From: Halobacteriales archaeon
GTDB taxonomy: Archaea; Thermoplasmatota; E2; JACPAO01; JAHFTW01
Direction: 5' to 3'
Assembly (NCBI GenBank): GCA_020201445.1
Contig: JAIVGU010000017.1
Coordinates: forward strand, 1 to 8,536
Length of the DNA: 8,536 bases
Positions 1 to 5,548 of this stretch are shown here, in pieces. The stretch's first letter is position 1, and each line of letters starts with the position of its first letter. Under the pieces are notes generated by a model. It made no database searches. It was not told the DNA's origin and saw only the letters and a program-made list of their open reading frames with translations. The translations under genes and the position numbers were made by a program.

Positions 1-731
1 GGGGGGAGGCGGCCGGCGGCGTGCAGCTTGGCGAACGCGCGGGCGAAGGGCAGGAACCCCTTGTGGACCTTGTAGAAGCCGATGCAGAGCACCATGCGCT
101 CGCCCGCGGGGACCCCGAGCCGTTGCCGCGCCTCGGCACGCGACAGCGTGACCCTGGGCTGGAAGTCGGCGTGGTGCGGCCGCACCTCGATGCCGCGGCG
201 GCGCCGGAAGGTGCGCCGGAACCGCTCGACCTCCTGCGGCGTGTGGAACACCAGCCGCGCCGGCAGCCAGAACAGCAGCGCCACCAGGGGATATTGCAGG
301 AACGCCCCCGGCCCCTCGTAGAGGCGGTAGCGGGACTCGTGCACCACCATCGTCGTGCGGCGGCGGTGGCGCAGCAGGAGCGCCAGCAAGACCAGTTGCG
401 GCCACAGGTACTTGGCGAGCTTGCTGCGGCGCGTCTCGTCGCGGTACATCCAGACCTGGAACTGCACCACGATCTCGGGACATCCCTTGGCCGCGGCGAA
501 CAGCGCCCGCACCGAGCCGCCGCGCCCGGCCGTCCAGCCCTGCTTCTGCATCGGCGCGATGTCGAGGCGCCGCACCGGCCGCCCCGCCTGCTCCAGCGCG
601 TGCGCCTGCTGCTCCGCGTAGCGCCCGACGCCGCAGTGCGCGGGCGGGAAGGTGCTGACGATGCCCAGGGGGCTCGCGGCGGGTCCGCCGCCGTGCGCGG
701 ACGGCCCCGGGCCGCCGGCAGGGGCAGCCAT
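1..731 (-). CDS. GT4-type glycosyltransferase, partial (C-terminus outside window)
   Basis: Reading leftward from an ATG at 731, an open frame of 243 codons runs off the window edge without a stop, so the C-terminal part is missing. Residues 24-46 contain the stretch VSTFPPAHCGVGRYAEQ, the usual N-terminal glycine-containing loop of GT-B fold, GT4-type glycosyltransferases. Residues 217-226 (GFYKVHKGF) match the start of the nucleotide-sugar-binding C-terminal domain, where family members typically read G...KG. Hydrophobic stretches at about 111-120 and 147-162 may sit against the membrane. Family knowledge says such enzymes transfer a sugar from a nucleotide-sugar donor to a lipid-linked or glycan acceptor on the cytoplasmic side; donor and acceptor cannot be read here. 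The start is supported by the A/T patch at 757-762. The gene diverges from the GT2 gene at 817, so the two are probably one glycan locus. Confidence 0.88.
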   Translation of the reverse strand, partial: MAAPAGGPGPSAHGGGPAASPLGIVSTFPPAHCGVGRYAEQQAHALEQAGRPVRRLDIAPMQKQGWTAGRGGSVRALFAAAKGCPEIVVQFQVWMYRDETRRSKLAKYLWPQLVLLALLLRHRRRTTMVVHESRYRLYEGPGAFLQYPLVALLFWLPARLVFHTPQEVERFRRTFRRRRGIEVRPHHADFQPRVTLSRAEARQRLGVPAGERMVLCIGFYKVHKGFLPFARAFAKLHAAGRLP

Positions 732-756
732 CGGGCAATCCGACCTCGGCGGGGCG

Positions 757-762
757 CATAAC
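757..762 (-). promoter_or_regulatory. Putative TATA box for the GT4 gene
   Basis: On the minus strand this reads GTTATG, the only A/T-rich patch in the divergent intergenic gap. Its centre is about 28 bp before the ATG at 731, the spacing expected for an archaeal promoter that makes a leaderless mRNA. Confidence 0.45.
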
Positions 763-816
763 CCTGGCGCCCGGAGCCGTCACCCTGATGTGCGGCGCGG
801 GGGTGCGCTCCCCCAT

Positions 817-1659
817 ATGCCTCCCCTCATCTCCGCGACGCTCCTCGTGCGCAACGAGCGGGAGAACCTCCCCCTCGCCCTGCGCTCCCTGGAGGGCTGG
901 GTGGACGAGGTCGTGGTCGTCGACGGCGAGAGCACGGACGGCACGGCGGACGTCGCGCGGGCGTTCGGGGCCAAGGTGTTCGTCCGCCCGCCGCGCGGCG
1001 CCATGGAGGAGGACGGCGCCTTCGCCATCGCGCAGTGCAAGGGGCAGTGGGTGTTCCACCTCGACGCCGACGAGGTCGTGCCCCGCCCCCTCGGCCGGAA
1101 ACTGCGCGAGGCGGCGCAGGCGGGCGCGGCCGACGCCTTCGAGGTGCACGAGATGAGCCACTTCCTCGGCGCGCCCTGCAACGTCTGGCGGGGCCGCAAG
1201 CTGCGCCTCTTCCGGCGCGGCGCGGTCGACGTGACCGACCGCATCCACCGCATGCACCAGCTTCGCCCCGGCACCCGCCTCGGCGTGATGCCCGGCGGGC
1301 CCGGGATGGAGCTGCAGCACTACTGGATCGAGGGCATTGCGCCCCTGCTGCGCCGGCTCGACCGCTACACCGGCGTGGAGGCCGAGCAGAACCCCCCGCT
1401 TCCCCGCGCCGCGAAGCCCCGCGTCTTCCTGCGCTTCGCCCGCGCCTTCCTCGGCGCCTACCTGCGCGACGGCGGCATCCGGCACGGCTGGCGCGGCGCC
1501 TACCTCTCCCTGCACCGCGGCTTCTACGCCGCCACCGTGGAGGCGCGACGCGCCGAGCGCACCCTCGGCGGCGCCGCCGCCATCCGCGCGCAGTACCGCC
1601 GGGAGGCCGCGGCGCTGCTGGAGCAGGAGTCGTTGCCCGCCGCGATGGCTGCCGCCTAG
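817..1659 (+). CDS. GT2 family glycosyltransferase (WaaE/KdtX-like)
   Basis: A 280-residue protein with the GT-A fold of glycosyltransferase family 2. The first strand is ISATLLVRNERENL (5-18). VVVVDGESTDGT (32-43) is the nucleotide-binding DGxS region, and HLDADE (81-86) supplies the metal-binding DxD motif (D83, D85). The spacing resembles the WaaE/KdtX-like subgroup that adds sugars to lipopolysaccharide cores or similar surface glycans; the substrate here is unknown. The basic, aromatic C-terminal part (about 200-260) may be an amphipathic membrane-contact region. The ATG at 817 was chosen because it directly precedes the first strand of the fold and because upstream in-frame codons would overlap the divergent GT4 gene's 5' region. 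A weak A/T patch at 786-792 lies about 28 bp upstream. A GT2-GT4 pair suggests joint work on one glycan. Confidence 0.9.
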   Translation: MPPLISATLLVRNERENLPLALRSLEGWVDEVVVVDGESTDGTADVARAFGAKVFVRPPRGAMEEDGAFAIAQCKGQWVFHLDADEVVPRPLGRKLREAAQAGAADAFEVHEMSHFLGAPCNVWRGRKLRLFRRGAVDVTDRIHRMHQLRPGTRLGVMPGGPGMELQHYWIEGIAPLLRRLDRYTGVEAEQNPPLPRAAKPRVFLRFARAFLGAYLRDGGIRHGWRGAYLSLHRGFYAATVEARRAERTLGGAAAIRAQYRREAAALLEQESLPAAMAAA

Positions 1660-1673
1660 CCCGACGCGTCGCG

Positions 1674-1680
1674 TTTAAAT
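1674..1680 (+). promoter_or_regulatory. TATA box for the tRNA-Thr gene
   Basis: TTTAAAT stands out sharply in GC-rich surroundings and matches the archaeal TATA consensus. A start site about 25-27 bp downstream would fall near 1702, giving a leader of roughly 30 nt before the mature tRNA, to be removed by RNase P. It lies 14 bp after the GT2 stop codon. Confidence 0.7.
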
Positions 1681-1732
1681 GCAAGCCCAAAGTCGCGCGG
1701 CCTGCGGGAAGGCCTCCTTTGGCCCCTGGCCC

Positions 1733-1805
1733 GCCGCGTTAGCTCAGTTGGTAGAGCAGCTGATTCGTAATCAGCAGGTCGGGTGTTCAAATCGCCCACG
1801 CGGCT
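1733..1805 (+). tRNA. tRNA-Thr (anticodon CGT)
   Basis: A full cloverleaf can be drawn by hand. The acceptor stem pairs 1733-1739 with 1798-1804 (seven Watson-Crick pairs). The D stem is GCTC/GAGC (1742-1745, 1754-1757), and the anticodon stem is GCTGA/TCAGC around the loop TTCGTAA (1764-1770). The T stem is GGGTG/CGCCC around TTCAAAT (1786-1792). The anticodon CGT at 1766-1768 reads the threonine codon ACG. The first pairs G-C and C-G and the discriminator T1805 fit archaeal threonine tRNAs. There is no intron, and CCA is not encoded (CTC follows), so it must be added enzymatically. The variable loop is five bases (AGGTC). Confidence 0.97.
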
Positions 1806-1811
1806 CTCTGT

Positions 1812-1850
1812 TGGAACAGGCGGCAGCCCCCGTTCCAGAATCGAACGGGG
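1812..1850 (+). other. Competing hairpins between tRNA and SWIM gene
   Basis: Two stems share the bases GTTC at 1832-1835 and so cannot form together. Stem A pairs TGGAAC (1812-1817) with GTTCCA (1832-1837) around a 14-nt loop. Stem B pairs CCCCGTTC (1828-1835) with GAACGGGG (1843-1850) around a 7-nt loop and is the stronger, with eight perfect pairs. The site lies 7 nt after the tRNA and 37 nt before the GTG of the SWIM gene. It could mark the 3' end of the tRNA precursor or act on read-through into the next gene. The pairing is visible; any role is inference. Confidence 0.4.
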
Positions 1851-1854
1851 AAAC

Positions 1855-1861
1855 CTTCAAG
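1855..1861 (+). promoter_or_regulatory. Putative weak promoter patch for the SWIM gene
   Basis: CTTCAAG lies in the last A/T-containing patch before the gene; its centre is 29 bp before the GTG at 1887. That spacing agrees with the other leaderless genes here and supports the GTG start. The match to a TATA consensus is poor. Confidence 0.3.
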
Positions 1862-1886
1862 CCGTCCCGGGCTCCTGGGCGCTGGC

Positions 1887-2843
1887 GTGGCAAGCTCCTG
1901 GGAAAGCCGTGTGGCCGAGTACGTCGACTCCCCCGACATGACGCACCGGCGCCGCAGGGGCAGCGTGGTGACCGCCCGCATCGCGGGGCGCTACGGCAAC
2001 TACAGCGTGGAGTGGGACCTCGACGACGGCGAGGGGAGCTGCACCTGCCCCTCCGACGACGACCCGTGCAAGCACGCCGTGGCCCTGCGGCGGACCTGGG
2101 AGGCCAACCCGGGCTCGTTCGCGGGCGAGGCACCGGCACCGGCGGGGGTCTTGTTCCCGGCCGAACGCCTTGTGTTCGGGGAGGAGGGCGGCTACACGTG
2201 GCGATGCCTCTGCCGCAAGGTGAGCCCCCAGGTGTGGGAGGACGAAGAGGACGCCCTCGAGGCGGCTGCCGAGCATGTTCAGGACCACGCCAGCCCGGGC
2301 GGGCTGACTCCCGAGGAGCTGCGGCGCGCCGTCGAGGACCTGGAGGAGGCCGAGCAGGGCGACCTGGTCCGGCGCGTCGCGGCCAGGGCCCTCCAGCGCT
2401 TCCGGCTCGGCCTGCACGCCGACATGGAGGAGGCCGCGAGCAGCACCAGCCGTCACTTCGGCCTGGAGGGGGAGGGGCACTACGAGAGCAGCGACGTCGG
2501 CAAGGCCTTCGCCATCCTGGAGCGCACCGACCCCGACCACGACACCCTGTTCGACTGGAAGCGGGCCGGCCCGCCCGCGCCGCTCGCCGAGGTGCTGCGC
2601 GCCATGGGGCTGTGGGACGGCAACGTCCCTGCGATGGAAAGCCGCAACCGCTGCGCCGGCTGCGGCGGCTACCTCTCCAGGAGGGATGCGCCGGAGTGCT
2701 GGCGCATCTCCGGCCAACTGGTGCACGCGCGCTGGGACTGCCTGAACAGGGTGTACGGCCCCGACGACCCGACCATCTTGGCCATCGAGGAGTTGCTGGG
2801 CAACCCCGAGGCGCTGCGGGAAGCGCTTGGGCAAGAGACCTAG
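1887..2843 (+). CDS. SWIM zinc-finger protein with C-terminal cysteine cluster
   Basis: A 318-residue protein. Near the N-terminus, SCTCPSDDDPCKH (51-63) is a SWIM zinc finger (CxCx6CxH: C52, C54, C61, H63), preceded by VVTARIAGRYGNYSVEW, the beta-strand region usual before this motif. SWIM domains bind DNA or protein partners; no catalytic domain is recognisable here. A WRCLCRK motif (105-111) adds two cysteines. Residues about 117-190 are highly charged and probably helical. The C-terminal part has CAGC (256-259), C271 and C285 (H280 nearby), possibly a second zinc site of treble-clef or ribbon type. I do not recognise the middle and C-terminal parts as a named family. The GTG at 1887 is chosen because the leaderless spacing fits and the SWIM lead-in is kept whole; GTG 1911 and ATG 1938 are alternatives. 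It is transcribed away from the tRNA and converges with the lipoprotein hydrolase. Confidence 0.83.
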   Translation: MASSWESRVAEYVDSPDMTHRRRRGSVVTARIAGRYGNYSVEWDLDDGEGSCTCPSDDDPCKHAVALRRTWEANPGSFAGEAPAPAGVLFPAERLVFGEEGGYTWRCLCRKVSPQVWEDEEDALEAAAEHVQDHASPGGLTPEELRRAVEDLEEAEQGDLVRRVAARALQRFRLGLHADMEEAASSTSRHFGLEGEGHYESSDVGKAFAILERTDPDHDTLFDWKRAGPPAPLAEVLRAMGLWDGNVPAMESRNRCAGCGGYLSRRDAPECWRISGQLVHARWDCLNRVYGPDDPTILAIEELLGNPEALREALGQET

Positions 2844-2942
2844 CCAACTGCCCATCAACGCGGGCAGCCGGCATGGGCGGTCGCGCCAAAGGCCCCGAGC
2901 AAGCGCCAAGCGCAGCGAAGCGCGAGCGAGGGAAGGAGCCAG

Positions 2943-3010
2943 CCTGGGTGAGACGGGCGCCACTGCGAAGTGGGCGTGGGGCCGGAGCGCAGCGGAGCGC
3001 CCCACCCAGG
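2943..3010. repeat. 14-bp bulged stem enclosing a GNRA-type hairpin
   Basis: CCTGGGTG (2943-2950) pairs perfectly with CACCCAGG (3003-3010). After a 4-nt one-sided bulge AGAC (2951-2954), GGGCGC (2955-2960) pairs with GCGCCC (2997-3002), giving 14 pairs in all. Directly inside is a second hairpin, CACT (2961-2964) with AGTG (2969-2972), closed by a GCGA tetraloop of the GNRA class. The remaining inner 24 nt could hold a further weak stem. The architecture is RNA-like on the plus strand, but as an inverted repeat it can also form on the minus strand. Whether it is transcribed as a separate RNA or as part of a 3' UTR is unknown. Confidence 0.55.
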
Positions 3011-3016
3011 GGTCAG

Positions 3017-3039
3017 CCGTAGGGGCGAAGCCCCTGCGG
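3017..3039. repeat. 10-bp hairpin with 3-nt loop
   Basis: CCGTAGGGGC (3017-3026) pairs with GCCCCTGCGG (3030-3039) around a GAA loop. The only non-Watson-Crick pair is one T-G wobble. It sits 6 nt after the bulged stem ending at 3010. Confidence 0.5.
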
Positions 3040-3052
3040 TTTGCGAGCGGCC

Positions 3053-3093
3053 ACCCCTTCCTCCGAGGGGTCCGGGGCCCGGACGGGCCCCGG
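3053..3093. repeat. Two directly abutting hairpins
   Basis: ACCCCT (3053-3058) pairs with AGGGGT (3066-3071) around a 7-nt loop. The very next base begins a second, perfect 9-bp stem, CCGGGGCCC (3072-3080) with GGGCCCCGG (3085-3093), around a GGAC tetraloop. With no spacer, the two helices could stack end to end in RNA. Confidence 0.5.
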
Positions 3094-3105
3094 CAAGCTT
3101 AGCCC

Positions 3106-3136
3106 GCGGCGCGATGGCCGCAGGCCATCGCGGCGC
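3106..3136. terminator. Long hairpin overlapping the hydrolase stop codon
   Basis: GCG, a mismatched G, then CGCGATGGCC (3106-3119) pairs with GGCCATCGCG, a mismatched G, then CGC (3123-3136) around a GCA loop. This is ten perfect inner pairs plus three outer pairs past one G-G mismatch. Its last base is the last base of the hydrolase stop codon (3136-3138 on the minus strand). It lacks a T-tract, so calling it a terminator or 3' processing signal is inference from position and strength only. Confidence 0.4.
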
Positions 3137-4803
3137 TAGCAGGTGAAGCAGCGCATCGGCTCGGGCTGCGGCTCCATCAGCGTCGTGTTGGTGAGGGTGA
3201 ACCCGACCGTGCCCTGCCCGTAGGTGACCTGCGCCTGGGCGGGGGTGATGACGAAGCCCGCGTTGCCGGTGGGGCCGGTGCGGGACAGGCTGGCCGGGTC
3301 GCTGACGCTGGCGGGGGAGACGCCGGTGTAGGCGATTAGGCGGTGGCCGGGGGCGAGGGCGTGGTCCATCGGGTAGAAGGTGAGGTTGAACACCTTGGGG
3401 GTGCTCACGGTCCACTGCTCCGCCGCGGTGAGGTCCTCCGACAGCAGCCCGCGGCGGGCGGCCTCGTTGACCTGCGTGGCGGTGCCGTCGGGGCCGAGGT
3501 CGACCAGGCGGGCGTAGAGGACCGGGTCGGCGCTCATGCTGATGGCGGTGACCTTGAGCCAGGGCGTGCCGGCGACGCGCAGGCCCTTGAGGGCCTTGGC
3601 GAGCTCGAGGCCGCCGCCGGTGGAGAGGTCGCCGGTGACCTGCAGGCTGCGGCCGGCGGGGGGCCACTGCGCGTCGTGGCGCCACTGGCCGTCGGAGCCC
3701 TGCAGGTCGAAGCCCAGCTCGCGGTCGATGCCGTTGTCGACGCCCTTGAGGTAGTGGTCGAGCCAGCGTAGCATGGTCGCGTTCCAGTCGGTGCGCATCG
3801 GGTAGACGTGGCCGGTGCCGGCCTGCTGCCACTGGTGCAGCCAGCCCTTGACGGGGTTGCCGTGGGCGGCCAGCTCCTGCAGCCAGGGGTCGGCGTGGTC
3901 GGGCTTGACGTTCCAGTCCTGGAACCCGTGCACGAAGAGGACGGAGCCGTTCCAGGACGACTGGGGGAGGAAGTGGATCCAGTCGCGCTCCTGCCAGTAG
4001 GCGTCCTTGAGGCCGCTGGCCGCCGTGCCCTCGCCGCTCTGGGCGTGCCGGGCCAGCTCGGGGCAGGCGAGGTCGTCGACGAGGCGGGCGAGCGACTGCG
4101 GCGACTCGTCCATGGGGCTGCCGCCGCCGCTGCCGGCCTGCGGGATGCCGTACTCGTCGGTGCCCTCGCTGACGGCGTAGTGGGGCGTGAAGGAGAGGCC
4201 GTTGGCGTACGACACGCCGTCCTTGCCGTTGTAGCGGTACATGTCGGTGATGCCGCTCACGTGGAACAGCGTCTTGAGCGCCGGGTGGGGGAACTTGGCG
4301 ACGAGGCCGTTCTGCGTCGTCGCGTCGTAGGACTTCGCGCCCGCGCCCACGTTGCCGCTGCTCCACGGCTGCTTGGAGAGGAAGTCCACCACGTCGTAGG
4401 CGTCCTTCAGCTCCAGGTCGCCGCCGATCTGGAAGCAGCCCTCGCTGTGGCCGGTGCCGCGCACCGAGGCGAGCGCGACGGCGTAGCCGCGCGGGACGTA
4501 CTCGTGGATGAAGTACTTCGAGAAGGCGTCGCCCTCGCGCGCCGCGGTGTCGCCCCAGTAGGGGCTGAAGTTGACGTAGACGGGGACCCGCTCGGCGGTG
4601 TCGGGCCGGTAGAGGACCACCTCGAGCCGCTTGCCGTCGGCGGCGGAGGGGACCATCACCGTCTCGGGCGCCCTGATGGTGAACGCCTGCGGCGAGAGGA
4701 ACCCCGGCTGGCTCGGGCCGGTCGTGGGGTTCGCCGCCTTGCCCGCGCACCCGGCCAGGAGCCCCGCCAGCAGCAGGGACGCCAGGAGCCACGCCTTCGC
4801 CAT
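3136..4803 (-). CDS. Lipoprotein hydrolase, CocE / X-Pro dipeptidyl-peptidase (S15) family
   Basis: A 555-residue protein with a lipoprotein signal: a hydrophobic stretch (5-17) followed by the lipobox LAGC with C19, so it should be anchored on the outside of the membrane. The alpha/beta-hydrolase core follows. VPVYVNFSPYWGD (73-85) and YAVALASVRGTGHSEG (107-122) are typical of CocE/NonD and S15 serine hydrolases. The likely nucleophile is S158 in GAKSYDATT, like the GKSYLGT of PepX-type enzymes but with A where the last glycine of GxSxxG usually stands. D296 in VHGFQDWNV and H332 in GTGHVYP complete the predicted triad. Residues about 360-545 fit the C-terminal beta-sandwich (PepX_C). Family members cleave X-Pro dipeptides, glutaryl-acylase substrates or esters; the substrate is not determinable here. 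ATG 4803 is chosen because it starts the signal peptide and has an A/T patch 27 bp upstream. Confidence 0.9.
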   Translation of the reverse strand: MAKAWLLASLLLAGLLAGCAGKAANPTTGPSQPGFLSPQAFTIRAPETVMVPSAADGKRLEVVLYRPDTAERVPVYVNFSPYWGDTAAREGDAFSKYFIHEYVPRGYAVALASVRGTGHSEGCFQIGGDLELKDAYDVVDFLSKQPWSSGNVGAGAKSYDATTQNGLVAKFPHPALKTLFHVSGITDMYRYNGKDGVSYANGLSFTPHYAVSEGTDEYGIPQAGSGGGSPMDESPQSLARLVDDLACPELARHAQSGEGTAASGLKDAYWQERDWIHFLPQSSWNGSVLFVHGFQDWNVKPDHADPWLQELAAHGNPVKGWLHQWQQAGTGHVYPMRTDWNATMLRWLDHYLKGVDNGIDRELGFDLQGSDGQWRHDAQWPPAGRSLQVTGDLSTGGGLELAKALKGLRVAGTPWLKVTAISMSADPVLYARLVDLGPDGTATQVNEAARRGLLSEDLTAAEQWTVSTPKVFNLTFYPMDHALAPGHRLIAYTGVSPASVSDPASLSRTGPTGNAGFVITPAQAQVTYGQGTVGFTLTNTTLMEPQPEPMRCFTC

Positions 4804-5019
4804 GCACCGCCCAGGCGGGGCGCGGGGCAAAAGCGTTTGCGTGGACAGAGCGCCCTCGCCGCAGCAGTCGGTTGTGGCGCGAGCGCGTCAGCGCGAGCCA
4901 TCAGGGGGTCGCGGGGGCCGGAGCCGGAGGCCACCGTGCGGGAGATGGCCGCAGGAGGCAGCGCCCGCCGCCGTGATGGAAGGGCGCAGGCCTGACGATG
5001 CAGGGTGTCGCCTGACCTT
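4804..5019. other. Intergenic gap between response regulator and hydrolase
   Basis: About 216 bases with no credible gene on either strand. The left end carries the hydrolase promoter patch. The middle has a GCGCGAGC direct repeat (copies in 4876-4898). The right end holds the palindrome CAGGCCTG (4987-4994) and then the hairpin at the response-regulator stop. Confidence 0.5.
4828..4833 (-). promoter_or_regulatory. Putative TATA-like box for the lipoprotein hydrolase
   Basis: On the minus strand this reads CTTTTG, the only T-run in the area, centred about 27 bp before the ATG at 4803. This implies a leaderless transcript and supports the chosen start. Confidence 0.45.
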
Positions 5020-5026
5020 TCAGGCG
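5009..5026 (-). terminator. Hairpin spanning the response-regulator stop codon
   Basis: CGCCTGA (5009-5015) pairs perfectly with TCAGGCG (5020-5026) around a 4-nt loop. The right arm contains the stop codon (5020-5022). No T-tract follows, so a termination or 3'-end-protecting role is inference. Confidence 0.35.
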
Positions 5027-5481
5027 GCCTTGTGCTGCGGGCTGCGCGGCGCGTCCTGCAGCCGCGGGGCGACGCGGGCGCGCGCCTTCACGATGGCGGC
5101 GTTGACCACCTCGAGGAGGTGGCTCGGCTGCACCGGCTTGGTGAGGAAGTTCTGGATGGCCGCCTCGTTGATGGCGCGCACGGCCACCTGCAGCTCGGGG
5201 TAGGCGGTGACGAGGATGCGGGCGGCGTCGGGGACGAGCTGGCGGGCCTTGGTGAGGAACTCCAGGCCGTCCATGCCGGGCATGCGGTAGTCGGAGAGGA
5301 TGGCGTCGACGCGCTCCCGGCGCAGGATTTCGAGCGCCTTGGGGCCGTCGGGGGCGGGCCAGACCTGGACGCCCGGCAGTTCGGCGCGCAGCAGGTCGGT
5401 GATGGAGTCAAGGACGTCGGGCTCGTCGTCGACCACGAGGATCGAGGCGACCGACGGAAGGGGGCGGGAGAGCTTCGACAT
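5020..5481 (-). CDS. Single-domain response regulator (receiver domain)
   Basis: A 153-residue protein made almost entirely of one CheY-like receiver domain. All signature residues are present: acidic pocket D18/D19 in ILVVDDE, phospho-acceptor D64 in LSDYRMPGMDG, T92 in VTAY, and K115 followed by the cis-proline in LTKPVQP. A tail of about 20 residues (RVAPRLQDAPRSPQHKAA) follows; there is no DNA-binding or enzymatic output domain. Such proteins relay a phosphoryl group from a histidine kinase to a target by protein contact; no kinase is encoded nearby, so the partner is elsewhere. ATG 5481 gives the normal N-terminus, and a TTCATAAT patch lies 28 bp upstream. It has its own promoter region after htpX, with a hairpin at its stop codon. 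Confidence 0.93.
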   Translation of the reverse strand: MSKLSRPLPSVASILVVDDEPDVLDSITDLLRAELPGVQVWPAPDGPKALEILRRERVDAILSDYRMPGMDGLEFLTKARQLVPDAARILVTAYPELQVAVRAINEAAIQNFLTKPVQPSHLLEVVNAAIVKARARVAPRLQDAPRSPQHKAA

Positions 5482-5505
5482 GCACGCTCTCTTGCCGGGA
5501 GGAGG

Positions 5506-5513
5506 ATTATGAA
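5506..5513 (-). promoter_or_regulatory. Putative TATA box (proximal) for the response regulator
   Basis: On the minus strand this reads TTCATAAT, centred about 28 bp before the ATG at 5481, which fits a leaderless start. A second box at 5531-5538 offers an alternative start with a short leader. Confidence 0.5.
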
Positions 5514-5530
5514 GGCGCTGCGGCAACCCC

Positions 5531-5538
5531 TTATATGA
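5531..5538 (-). promoter_or_regulatory. Second TATA-like element (distal) upstream of the response regulator
   Basis: The minus strand reads TCATATAA, a better TATA match than the proximal box. Used leftward, it would start transcription near 5509 and leave a leader of about 27 nt. Being nearly symmetric, it could also point right, but no plus-strand gene lies there. Confidence 0.4.
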
Positions 5539-5548
5539 CCCGTTGCGG

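Larger units (their letters stand above)
2844..3135. other. Non-coding gap between convergent genes, rich in inverted repeats
   Basis: This gap of about 290 bases separates the 3' ends of the SWIM gene and the hydrolase gene. I see no credible reading frame in it. It holds a series of strong inverted repeats, several listed separately. The first, CTGCCC (2848-2853) with GGGCAG (2862-2867), comes just after the SWIM stop codon. The stretch 2880-2940 is low-complexity GCGC/GCGAAGCG sequence. No T-tract of the kind used by archaeal intrinsic terminators is present on either strand. Confidence 0.6.

Noticed and set aside
1828..1850. Minus strand contains TTCGATT, resembling a tRNA T-loop
   Set aside because: The flanking bases do not form a 5-bp T stem around it and no other tRNA arms are present; it is explained by the 8-bp hairpin.
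2880..3136. Possible RNase P RNA or SRP RNA in the hairpin-rich gap
   Set aside because: I looked for the conserved strings of both RNAs (for example the GAGGAAAGTCC region of RNase P RNA and the SRP helix 8 sequence) and did not find them on either strand.
2855..4807. A very long minus-strand open frame (about 650 codons) overlapping the hydrolase
   Set aside because: It is Arg/Pro/Ala-rich with no family features and lies in another frame of the clear hydrolase gene; long spurious frames are normal at this GC content.
3808..4995. A plus-strand open frame of about 395 codons, rich in Val, Gly and Ala
   Set aside because: A mirror of the hydrolase codons on the opposite strand; no motif, no plausible promoter.
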